A stretch of 32,080 nt of DNA from Halobaculum gomorrense (lineage in GTDB: Archaea > Halobacteriota > Halobacteria > Halobacteriales > Haloferacaceae), in the NCBI RefSeq assembly GCF_900129775.1, contig NZ_FQWV01000015.1, positions 1 to 32,080 of the forward strand, given 5' to 3'. The position numbers were made by a program, and so were the translations under genes. Shown here one piece after another: positions 1 through 6,634 of this stretch. The first letter of the stretch is position 1. The number at the start of each line of letters is the position of its first letter. The notes beneath the pieces are model-generated. The model was not told the origin of the DNA. It saw only the letters and a list, made by a program, of their open reading frames with translations, and searched no databases.

Positions 1-87
1 GAAGCAGTCGCTACCTCCGTTGAGGCGGGCGATTTCGAGCATAGATCACTCAAAGATCGTTCCGCCTCACTCTTCATCCTTATCTGA
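1..87 (+). other. possible 3' end of an unidentified ORF (partial, weak)
   Basis: Reading frame 1 is open from the window edge to a TGA at 85-87, giving 28 residues that end in SASLFILI. I do not recognise them. The opposite strand is also open from an ATG at 42 back to the edge (MLEIARLNGGSDCF), so either strand could hold the end or start of a neighbouring gene, or neither. Nothing here is decisive. Confidence 0.15.
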
Positions 88-146
88 ACACCGCCGGAGC
101 GTGGAATATCCAGCCGTGCAATCGAACGGTGGATTGCATAGGAGTT

Positions 147-197
147 GTCGGATTCATCCCCGCCCTGAAGATCGGGGCTTTCTCCTCGTACTTTCGT
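147..197 (+). mobile_element. hairpin resembling the right end of an IS200/IS605 (TnpB/IS1341-type) element
   Basis: A ccccg/cgggg stem with a loop containing ccctgaagat is followed by ggctttctcctcgtacttt and then a TAA. Haloarchaeal IS1341/IS605 elements often end in a GC-rich hairpin followed by a similar pyrimidine-rich tail, where the guide-RNA scaffold of TnpB also lies. That resemblance is from memory, not alignment. No TnpB or TnpA coding sequence is visible here. This would be a remnant, or the right end of an element whose body lies left of the window. Confidence 0.3.
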
Positions 198-238
198 AAG
201 TGCCCGCGTCAGGCCCGCGTCCGGCCCGTGTCGCCACC

Positions 239-304
239 GCGGTTCGGCCGCGTCGTGCCTGCGGTTCGAACGCGTCGCGACCGCGGTTCGAACGCGTCGA
301 CCGC
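239..304. repeat. three tandem copies of a 22-bp GC-rich unit
   Basis: Units start at 239, 261 and 283. The second and third share the 17-mer gcggttcgaacgcgtcg, and the first has gcggttcggccgcgtcg. The core contains the palindrome TTCGAA. Copies are head-to-tail with no spacers. No function is evident. The rest of 1-579 is non-coding as far as I can see, and the short ORFs there are mutually antisense and Arg/Pro-rich. Confidence 0.75.
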
Positions 305-579
305 CCGGTTTCGTTCTCGATTCCAGCCGGCACCGGCAGCGCCTCCAGCGGCCGCGCCGCGACCGACGGCTCGCCGACCCAGGAGCCGTTGCAAGTACCA
401 CGGGCACCGCGCCGTGATAACATTTAACAATATCTCCGTCCAACTGGCAATCGATGGTCAAACGGTCATTCGTCTGTCGAGCGTGCGAAACGAGCGTCAG
501 CCCCCTCTCCTACCGGGCGACGTGTCCGGACTGCTCGGGTCCACTCGAACGGATCACGTATGCGGGGACGTAGGTTCGC

Positions 580-948
580 GTGCCCGGGTCCGACGACTCC
601 GGCCCCTCGGTTATTCGCCAGCTCTCGGTGACCACCGACGACATCCTCGCCGCGCTCGAAGCCCGAGACCGCGGGCGCCGCAAGGCGGTGCTCCGGATCA
701 CGCCGCCGTTCTCGGGCCGGATGCGCGCGCGGCTCCACGTCGCGGGCGCCGAAGGCGCGTACGACGGCGGCGCCGACGCCGAACCGATCCACGTCGAACC
801 GCGGGCGTTCCTCCCGGACGACTTCCCGCGGTTCCCGGGAACCGGCCCACAGCGCTGGTGCTCGGCGGTGCGCGACTCGCTGCAAGAACGGGTCGAACTG
901 AGTGGCTCCGACGGACCGCTAACGGTCCGGGTTCGATACCTCGACTAG
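580..948 (+). CDS. conserved haloarchaeal hypothetical protein (possibly DUF8009)
   Basis: The product has 122 residues and starts at a GTG. No enzyme motif is recognised. The N-terminal part (SVIRQLSVTTDDILAALEA) followed by a basic LRITPPFSGRMRARLHV segment resembles a small haloarchaeal family with the same 'TPPFSGRMRARLH' core. I associate it with DUF8009, without being able to check. There are no membrane segments and no signal peptide, so it is probably cytosolic. It is encoded convergently with the cold-shock gene, the two stops being only a few bases apart. The start is uncertain because there is no clear ribosome-binding site or well-placed TATA box. The long minus-strand ORF across the same bases has the Arg-rich composition of a shadow frame. 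Confidence 0.7.
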   Translation: MPGSDDSGPSVIRQLSVTTDDILAALEARDRGRRKAVLRITPPFSGRMRARLHVAGAEGAYDGGADAEPIHVEPRAFLPDDFPRFPGTGPQRWCSAVRDSLQERVELSGSDGPLTVRVRYLD

Positions 949-952
949 CCCC

Positions 953-1147
953 CTACAGCCGCTGGAGGTTCGTAGCTCTCGGGCCCTTCTCGGCCTCCTC
1001 GATGTCGAACTCGACTTCCTGTCCCTCTTCGAGGTCCGGGCCGCCGACATCTTCCATGTGGAAGAAGACGTCCTCGTCCGCGTCCTCGCTCTCGATGAAT
1101 CCGTACCCGCCGGTGTCGTTGAAGAATGCGACCGTGCCTTTCGCCAT
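953..1147 (-). CDS. cspA: CspA-type cold-shock domain protein
   Basis: The product has 64 residues, the normal length for a single cold-shock domain that binds single-stranded RNA or DNA. RNP1 appears as GGYGFIE near residues 13-19 and RNP2 as DVFFHM near 26-31; the start MAKGTVAFFN is typical. The protein is strongly acidic, as expected in a high-salt cytoplasm. The ATG at 1147 was chosen over an upstream start because it begins the conserved domain and lies about 20 nt after a CTTTATT box, consistent with a leaderless transcript. The family acts as RNA chaperones and translation modulators. It faces the preceding small gene tail to tail. Confidence 0.93.
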   Translation of the reverse strand: MAKGTVAFFNDTGGYGFIESEDADEDVFFHMEDVGGPDLEEGQEVEFDIEEAEKGPRATNLQRL

Positions 1148-1455
1148 TCGCGTGTACCTCGTCCGACAATAAAGAGATTCTAGTATGTATATCTGTGGGT
1201 CGACGTACCACGACACTCCCCGTGTGGTGTCGATCGGAGGGCTCCGATGGGTTGCGATTCAGTCGAACCCAGCCGTAACGCTGATAACCAAGAACGATAC
1301 TAGTGAAAACTGCCTGCGGACGGCCGTCCCGTCGTGTGCCTCTCTCATCCCCCCCAGGTACGACGTGGCCCCCGTGGGCACTTTTCACACCGACTCGAAG
1401 CCGAACGCCGAATTCACGCTCCCCACCGACCCCCGTTCTCGGAGGGGGCCGCTCG
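1148..1455. other. non-coding gap of 308 bp
   Basis: This gap lies between the 5' end of the cold-shock gene and the 3' end of the HMGCS-like/DUF35 gene, both on the minus strand. It holds the cold-shock promoter. It also holds a possible hairpin with ccccc/ggggg arms at 1431-1449, just past the stop of the minus-strand operon and without a T-run. An imperfect inverted repeat (cacgacac...gtgtggtg) lies near 1209-1229. I see no gene in it. Confidence 0.5.
1167..1173 (-). promoter_or_regulatory. TATA box of cspA
   Basis: On the minus strand CTTTATT lies about 20-26 nt before the ATG of the cold-shock gene, the spacing expected for a leaderless haloarchaeal transcript. Confidence 0.55.
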
Positions 1456-2964
1456 CTATCTGTCCCCGTCCTCGGCCGCGGGGAGCGCCTTCCGTCCGTA
1501 GCGGATCACGCCCTCCTGCACGTATATCCGCCTGAACACGGCTCGAACGAGGTCGCCGGAGGCGACGCTGTCCGGGTCGGCGTCGGCGACCTGCATCGGG
1601 GCGCTCACGCGCGCTCCTTCGCGCTCGAACCGGACGATGGCGACCGCGTAGTCGCCGCCGCGTTCGGCCTGTCGCGCGAACTCCGGCGGCGCCCCGCCCG
1701 GCGACACGCCGGTGACGGTCTCGACGACGCCCGCCGGCGGGAGTCGAACCGACTCGTAGTCGACGAGCGCGCGGCAGTCCGGACACGCGCCTTCCGGTGG
1801 AAACACGAGCGCGTCGCACGCCGGGCACCGACCGGCACGGAGGCGATACCGCGCAGGGATCGACCGTCGCCACGTCGGTGCGCTGACGGCCGCGCCGCCG
1901 CCCGCGGGCGGGTCGTCGCTCGCGATCTCACCGCGGCGTCGGAGCGCGGCCGTGTACGAGAGCTCTCGAGCGTCGCCGACGCCGTCTCCGACCTGGCCCT
2001 CGACTGGCGCGACTCCGTCGACGAGGAGCGCGTCCGCGCCAGCGCCGCTTCCCCACCCGACGACGAGCGTCCGGGCTACGCCGTCGTGAAGCGCCGCCGC
2101 GAGCCCGAGAAGCGGGGCGGCAGCCCCAACGTCGCCGAGCGCGTTCACGGGCGTCGAGACCGCCTCGGGCGCGATCCCGATCGCTCGCGCCGCATGCGCC
2201 GGGAGGTCCCCGTCGGGAGCCGTCACCGCGAGCGCGGCGGCCGACGCAGGATCGAATGCGTCAGCGTCGTCCCCGAGCACGCCGACGGCGGCGACGATCG
2301 GGCGCGTGAACGCCGTCCGGTCGTAAGCGGTGACGCCCAGCCTCTCGACCCCCCCGTCGTCGCCGCCCGCGCGTCGAAAGCGGGTCCCGGGGTAGTCGGC
2401 CGAGACCTCCGCGTCGCCGACGAGTGCCGCGCCGGTGCCGGATACCGGACCCAACACGACCGCGACCGCGCCCGCGCCCGCGCCGTGCCCCTCTGCGGAG
2501 TTCGGCGGCGCCCGCGGCGCGTCAGCGGCGACGACCAGCGCGGGGAACGCGCTCGCGTCGCGCGCGGCCCGCAGCGCGCGCGTCCCCGCCCGCGTGCTCC
2601 TCCCGGCGTAGTGGGTTCGTGCGTCCGCGGGCGCGCCGAGCGCGGCGCCGAGTCGGGGAAGTAGGTCCTCCTCGGCGAGCGGAGGGGTGGTCGTCCCGAA
2701 CGCGAGTCCAGCCAGGTCGGTCGCGTCGATCCCGGCGGCCGCGAGCGCGCGCTCGGCGGCGGCGACGCCCATCGTGAGCACGTCCTCGTCGGGCGCGGGA
2801 ACGGCGACGGCGTCGATCCCGCGGGCCCGCGAGCGGCCCCACGCCTCGACGACCGCCTCGCGGGGGAGCCGGGCGGCCGGCGCGTACGTCCCAGCGCCGA
2901 GGATCCGCGCGTCGGCGTCGTTGCGATCGTCGGCGTGCCCCGGCCCCGGTTCGGGGGCACTCAC
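1456..2964 (-). CDS. HMG-CoA synthase-like domain fused to a DUF35 zinc-ribbon/OB-fold domain, probably catalytically inactive
   Basis: The product has 502 residues. Residues about 18-340 follow the HMG-CoA synthase (thiolase superfamily) fold: ILGAGTYAP, then VPAPDEDVLTMGVAAAERAL (55-74), and LVVGWGSGAGADALLV near the end of the fold. Residues about 366-502 form a DUF35 domain with a zinc ribbon (Cys 380, 383, 394, 397) and an OB-fold that in known archaeal complexes binds the acyl-CoA. The catalytic Cys of HMGCS (in FACKAG) aligns with Thr124 in RSTRAG, the general-base Glu region reads TTTPP, and I find no counterpart of the catalytic His. The domain therefore looks like a pseudo-enzyme. 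The GTG start at 2964 overlaps the stop of the upstream thiolase gene as GTGA, so the two are translationally coupled. Most likely it is a scaffold or CoA-binding partner of that thiolase. Confidence 0.88.
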   Translation of the reverse strand: MSAPEPGPGHADDRNDADARILGAGTYAPAARLPREAVVEAWGRSRARGIDAVAVPAPDEDVLTMGVAAAERALAAAGIDATDLAGLAFGTTTPPLAEEDLLPRLGAALGAPADARTHYAGRSTRAGTRALRAARDASAFPALVVAADAPRAPPNSAEGHGAGAGAVAVVLGPVSGTGAALVGDAEVSADYPGTRFRRAGGDDGGVERLGVTAYDRTAFTRPIVAAVGVLGDDADAFDPASAAALAVTAPDGDLPAHAARAIGIAPEAVSTPVNALGDVGAAAPLLGLAAALHDGVARTLVVGWGSGAGADALLVDGVAPVEGQVGDGVGDARELSYTAALRRRGEIASDDPPAGGGAAVSAPTWRRSIPARYRLRAGRCPACDALVFPPEGACPDCRALVDYESVRLPPAGVVETVTGVSPGGAPPEFARQAERGGDYAVAIVRFEREGARVSAPMQVADADPDSVASGDLVRAVFRRIYVQEGVIRYGRKALPAAEDGDR

Positions 2965-4133
2965 GCGCCGGTCACCCCCTCGGCCTCGAACACGTGCACG
3001 ACGGCCGCGCCGCCGGAGCCGCCGACGCTGTGCGCCAGCCCGCGCTCGGGGTCGTCGAGCTGGCGCTCGCCCGCGCGGCCGGTCAGTTGGTCGAAGGCCT
3101 CGACGGCCTGCCCGGCGCCCGTCGCGCCGATCGGATGGCCCTTCGCCTTGAGGCCGCCGGAGGTGTTGATCGGGAGGTCGCCGTCGAGCGCCGTCGCTCC
3201 GTCGAGCGCGAGGTCGGCCGCCTCCCCCCGACCGCAGACGCCGAGGTCCTCGTAGGCGAGCAGTTCGGCGATCGCGAAGCAGTCGTGCACCTCCGCGAAG
3301 TCGAGGTCGGTCCGAGGGTCGGCGACGCCCGCGCGGTCGTACGCCGCCGCCGCCGCCGACTCGCTGGCGGGGATCGCCGTGTAGGTGTCGCGCTGGAACA
3401 GGCCCACGCGGTCGGAGGCGGCGCCGACGCCGGCGACTCTGACCCGGTCGTCGAACGACGTGGCGACCGACTCGCTGGCGACGAACGCGGCGGCGGCGCC
3501 GTCGCTCGTCGGGCAGCAGTGGTACAGCGTGAGCGGGTCTGCGACCACGTCGGCCGTCTCGGCGTCTTCGACGGAGCACTCGAAGCCGAGGTGGGCCTTC
3601 GGGTTGCGCGCGCCGTTCGCGTGGTTCTTCGCGGCGACCGCCGAGAGCGCGCGCCGCGGGGCGTCGTACTCGCGGAGGTACGCGTCGGCCATCTGGGCGT
3701 ACACGCCGGCGAAGGTGGTGCCGGCCATGCGCTCCCACTCCGTCTCGCCGGAGACGCCGAGCCAGTACTTCGTCGCGTCGGCGGAGGCGTCGGTCATGAC
3801 CTCGACGCCGCCCGCGAGCACGAGGTCGGCCATCCCGGACTCGACGGCCATCACGGCCTGCCGGAGCGCGTAGCCGGAGGCGGCACACGCGTTCTCGACG
3901 CGGGTGCAGGGGACGCCGTGGAGGCCGACGTGTTCGGTGACGGCGGGGCCGGCGAGCCCGATCTGGCGGCCGCCGACGCCGAGGGTGCCGACGAACGCCT
4001 CGTCGACCTCGTCTGGGTCGAGATCCGCGGGCGCGGCCGCCTCGTACGCCTCGCGAAAGAGGGTCCGGTACGTCTCCTCGGGGGAGGAGCCGAACGCCGA
4101 CTGGCCCGCGCCCACGATGTACGCGTCGCTCAT
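2961..4133 (-). CDS. thiolase (acetyl-CoA C-acyltransferase / SCP-x-type)
   Basis: The product has 390 residues, a full-length thiolase. The nucleophile is Cys83 in VENACAASG, His283 lies in EVHDCF (the form typical of SCP2/SCP-x-type thiolases), and His333 lies in the C-terminal GHPIGATG. All catalytic elements are therefore present. It should make or cleave 3-oxoacyl-CoA in the cytosol. The ATG at 4133 (MSDAYIVGAG) begins the conserved domain; a longer in-frame extension was rejected. It heads a two-gene minus-strand operon, its stop overlapping the GTG of the HMGCS-like/DUF35 gene by four bases. In archaea an acetoacetyl-CoA thiolase, HMG-CoA synthase and DUF35 protein form one mevalonate-pathway complex. 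Because the partner here looks inactive, a separate acyl-CoA degradative role is equally possible. Confidence 0.92.
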   Translation of the reverse strand: MSDAYIVGAGQSAFGSSPEETYRTLFREAYEAAAPADLDPDEVDEAFVGTLGVGGRQIGLAGPAVTEHVGLHGVPCTRVENACAASGYALRQAVMAVESGMADLVLAGGVEVMTDASADATKYWLGVSGETEWERMAGTTFAGVYAQMADAYLREYDAPRRALSAVAAKNHANGARNPKAHLGFECSVEDAETADVVADPLTLYHCCPTSDGAAAAFVASESVATSFDDRVRVAGVGAASDRVGLFQRDTYTAIPASESAAAAAYDRAGVADPRTDLDFAEVHDCFAIAELLAYEDLGVCGRGEAADLALDGATALDGDLPINTSGGLKAKGHPIGATGAGQAVEAFDQLTGRAGERQLDDPERGLAHSVGGSGGAAVVHVFEAEGVTGA

Positions 4134-4308
4134 AGCGGAGACGGGTCCGGGGAGCGTGGTAAGTGTTGCCGCTCGGGGCCCGACGCCGTCAGCCGGCGTG
4201 ACGCGAGACACCTCGGCGCGCCCGATCGGTTCGGCAGGACCCCGCCCATCCGACGTGCGGAAACCGCCGCACGTGGGACGGACTCCGGACGAATTTTGGA
4301 CTCAGTTC

Positions 4309-4325
4309 GGAAAATTTCCTTTAGC
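4309..4325 (+). promoter_or_regulatory. probable core promoter of the surface-protein gene, with a small palindrome
   Basis: The palindrome ggaaa-a-tttcc (4309-4319) runs into cctttagc. The AT-rich part is about 25 nt before the GTG at 4347, fitting a leaderless start. The palindrome could also serve as an operator. The divergent thiolase promoter should lie in the same 213-bp gap, but I cannot place it confidently. Confidence 0.35.
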
Positions 4326-4346
4326 TGACTCCGAGTCGACTGGGGT

Positions 4347-6398
4347 GTGCAGAGACCAGCAACACTCCTGATGGTCGCGGTCCTCGTGACCGCCGGCTTC
4401 GCCGGCGTCTCGACGGCCGCGGTCCCATCGGGGCAGATCGCAAAGCAGGAAGCCAGCGCGTCCGTCACATTCACCGCCCAGACGTCCGGCGGCACCACGA
4501 TGGTCGTCGACGAGGTGACGCTTCCCGAGGGCGGGTTCGTCACCATCCACGACGCCTCGCTCACCGAGGGCGACGCCCTCGGCAGCGTCGTGGGCACCTC
4601 CGGGTACCTGGCGGCCGGTACGCACCAGAACGTGGAAATCACCCTCTTAGCCCCCGTCGAGTCGGGCACGTTCGTCGCGATGCCCCACAGGGACACCGAC
4701 GGCGACCGAGCGTACGACTTCGTCACCACCGGCGGGCAGGCCGACGGTCCCTACACCGCCGACGGCGGCGCAGTGATCCAGTCTGCGAACGTCACCGTCT
4801 CCGCGACGGTGTCGATGAACGACCAGCCGACCGGTGGGGAGTACGTGGTCGTCGACCGCGTCGAGCTGTCCCAGCCCGGCTACGTCACGATTCACGACTC
4901 CAGCCTGCTGGACTCGGCGACGTTCGAGTCGATCCGGGGCACGAGCGATCTGCTCTCGGCGGGCGTCCACGAGGACGTGCGCATCCAGCTGGACGAGCCG
5001 CTCCAGAACGACGACACGCTGATCCCGATGGCGCACATGGAGACAAACGGAAACGGCGCATACGACTTCGAGAGCTCCGGAGGCCAGGCAGACGGCCCGT
5101 TCGTGACCGAACAGGGTGAAGCGGTCATTGACCAGGCGTCCGTCGAGCTCGCCTCGACGGCGACCGCGAACATCACGGCGACCGCGACCGGCGGCAACGC
5201 CGTCACCGTCGAGTCCGTGTTTCTGCCCGAGGGCGGGTTCGTCACCGTCCACGACGGTTCGCTCGTCTCCGACGGCGACGCGTTCGGGTCGGTCCGCGGC
5301 ACGAGCGAGTACCTCGCGCCCGGATACCACACGAACGTCCGCGTCATGCTCGACGGCGAGTTCAACGGCTCGACCGCAACGCTCGTCGCGATGCCCCACA
5401 AGGACACTGACGACGACCAAGAGTACGACTTCGTCACCTCCGAGGGCCAAGACGACGGGCCGTACACGAACGACAACGGCGCGGTCACCGACGCAACCGA
5501 GGCGGCCGTCTCCGCGACCGCGAGCCTCGACACCCAGCGGTCGGACGGGAAGACCGTCGTCGTCGAGTCGGTCGACCTGTCGGAGGGCGGCTTCGTCACC
5601 CTCCACGACTCGACGCTGTTCAACGGCGACGCCCTCGCCAGCGTCGTCGGCACCTCCGAGTACCTCGAAGCAGGGTATCATGAGAACGTCGAGGTGACCC
5701 TCTCCACCCACGTCGTCCAGCCCGAGACCCTCGTCGCGATGCCCCACAGAGACACCAACGACAACCGAATGTACGACTTCGTCGAGCAGGAGGGCGGCGC
5801 CGACGGCCCGTACACCGTCGACGGCAGCGCGGTCGTCGACGCCGGCAAGGTCCAGGTGCCGGCCTACGTCGAGTTCGCCGACCAAGACAGCGAGGGAGAC
5901 TCCCTGACCGTCGACCGCGTCGTCCTGCAGGACGGCGGCTTCGTCACCGTCCACGACTCGACGCTGTTCAACGGCGACGCCCTCGGCTCCGTCCGGGGCA
6001 CGAGCGAGTACCTCGGGCCGGGGTCCCACGAGACCATCGCGGTCAGTCTCGACAGCGGCGTCGAGGCCGACGGGACGTTCATCGCGATGCCCCACAGGGA
6101 TACCAACGCCAACCGAATGTACGACTTCGTCGAGCAGGAGGGCGCCGCCGACGGGCCGTACGTCTCCTCGCAGGGCGCCATCGTGGCCGCGGCGAACGTG
6201 ACGTACACCGGCGAGTCGATGGCGACCTCGACGCCGATGGACACCGAGAACGACGCGACGACTGAGACGGCGATGCAGACCGAGTCGGCGGGCGACGGCG
6301 AGAGCGAATCCACGGAGACGTCCGGTCCCGGCTTCGGCGCCGTCCTCGCGGTTCTCGCGCTCGTGGCCGCCGCGGCGCTCGCGACCCGGCGGAGCTAA
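4347..6398 (+). CDS. surface protein with five DUF7282-like repeats and a PGF-CTERM-like anchor
   Basis: The product has 683 residues. Residues 1-25 are a Sec-type signal peptide (hydrophobic core LLMVAVLVTAGFAGVSTAA). Five repeats of about 115 residues follow, at roughly 38-150, 151-268, 270-388, 390-505 and 507-620. Each carries FVT(I/V/L)HD, a GxH segment and M-x-H followed by an EF-hand-like acidic loop such as DTDGDRAYD, then DGP(Y/F). A Thr/Ser/Glu-rich stalk (621-658) leads to SGPGFG, a hydrophobic helix and ATRRS, the tripartite tail processed by archaeosortase (PGF-CTERM). It should be exported and lipid-anchored. The repeat resembles the haloarchaeal DUF7282 family, named from memory. 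The GTG at 4347 is the first start before the signal peptide. The DNA of repeats 4 and 5 is nearly identical over some stretches, pointing to recent internal duplication. Confidence 0.9.
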   Translation: MQRPATLLMVAVLVTAGFAGVSTAAVPSGQIAKQEASASVTFTAQTSGGTTMVVDEVTLPEGGFVTIHDASLTEGDALGSVVGTSGYLAAGTHQNVEITLLAPVESGTFVAMPHRDTDGDRAYDFVTTGGQADGPYTADGGAVIQSANVTVSATVSMNDQPTGGEYVVVDRVELSQPGYVTIHDSSLLDSATFESIRGTSDLLSAGVHEDVRIQLDEPLQNDDTLIPMAHMETNGNGAYDFESSGGQADGPFVTEQGEAVIDQASVELASTATANITATATGGNAVTVESVFLPEGGFVTVHDGSLVSDGDAFGSVRGTSEYLAPGYHTNVRVMLDGEFNGSTATLVAMPHKDTDDDQEYDFVTSEGQDDGPYTNDNGAVTDATEAAVSATASLDTQRSDGKTVVVESVDLSEGGFVTLHDSTLFNGDALASVVGTSEYLEAGYHENVEVTLSTHVVQPETLVAMPHRDTNDNRMYDFVEQEGGADGPYTVDGSAVVDAGKVQVPAYVEFADQDSEGDSLTVDRVVLQDGGFVTVHDSTLFNGDALGSVRGTSEYLGPGSHETIAVSLDSGVEADGTFIAMPHRDTNANRMYDFVEQEGAADGPYVSSQGAIVAAANVTYTGESMATSTPMDTENDATTETAMQTESAGDGESESTETSGPGFGAVLAVLALVAAAALATRRS

Positions 6399-6430
6399 TC
6401 CGCGGGCCGTCACCGAACCGCGATCGACTA

Positions 6431-6461
6431 CCGAACGATTTATATTGTAACGATCGTTCGG
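6431..6461. promoter_or_regulatory. TATA box inside a perfect 9-bp inverted repeat (candidate operator/promoter)
   Basis: The arms ccgaacgat (6431-6439) and atcgttcgg (6453-6461) are exact reverse complements around a 13-bp AT-rich centre containing TTTATATTGTAA. This looks like a TATA box covered by a dimeric regulator's site. It lies 32 bp after the surface-protein stop and about 200 bp before tfb. Confidence 0.55.
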
Positions 6462-6493
6462 ACTCTCCGAACCGAATACCTCCGAAAAGCCCG

Positions 6494-6499
6494 TTTTTT
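6494..6499 (+). terminator. T-run, possible terminator or attenuator
   Basis: A TTTTTT run sits in cccgttttttgggg, about 45 nt after the first TATA box and about 95 nt after the surface-protein stop. Archaeal termination often needs only a T-run. It could end the surface-protein transcript, or stop transcripts starting at the first TATA module. Confidence 0.4.
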
Positions 6500-6540
6500 G
6501 GGGTTTCAGGCCCATGTACGACCCCAGCACGTCCGAGAAA

Positions 6541-6553
6541 GATTTATATTGTA
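6541..6553 (+). promoter_or_regulatory. second copy of the TATA module, probable tfb promoter
   Basis: The 13-mer gatttatattgta is repeated exactly from 6437-6449, 104 bp downstream, with a purine-rich gagaaa (BRE-like) just before it. Transcription would start near 6570, giving tfb a leader of about 65 nt. Confidence 0.6.
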
Positions 6554-6634
6554 TCGGCGCTTAACTACTGGTAAGGACGACGAACGCTGGAGTCATTTTC
6601 ACCCTCCACAACGGCGTCGGTCCGGGAGCACACA

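Noticed and set aside
239-304. Tandem 22-bp repeats as a CRISPR array
   Set aside because: The units abut without spacers and no cas gene is present.
154-430. Several short overlapping ORFs on both strands
   Set aside because: They are mutual antisense readings of the tandem-repeat region, with low-complexity Arg/Ala/Gly composition.
129-1172. 347-codon plus-strand ORF across the left region
   Set aside because: Arg/Pro-rich with no conserved segment, runs over the cold-shock gene and the small 580-948 gene in other frames; typical GC-rich shadow.
1303-2664. 453-codon plus-strand ORF antisense to the HMGCS-like/DUF35 gene
   Set aside because: Arg-rich, no recognisable domain, while the minus strand has clear conserved motifs.
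4647-6530. 627-codon minus-strand ORF antisense to the surface protein
   Set aside because: It mirrors the repeats of the real gene and has no signal peptide or domain of its own.
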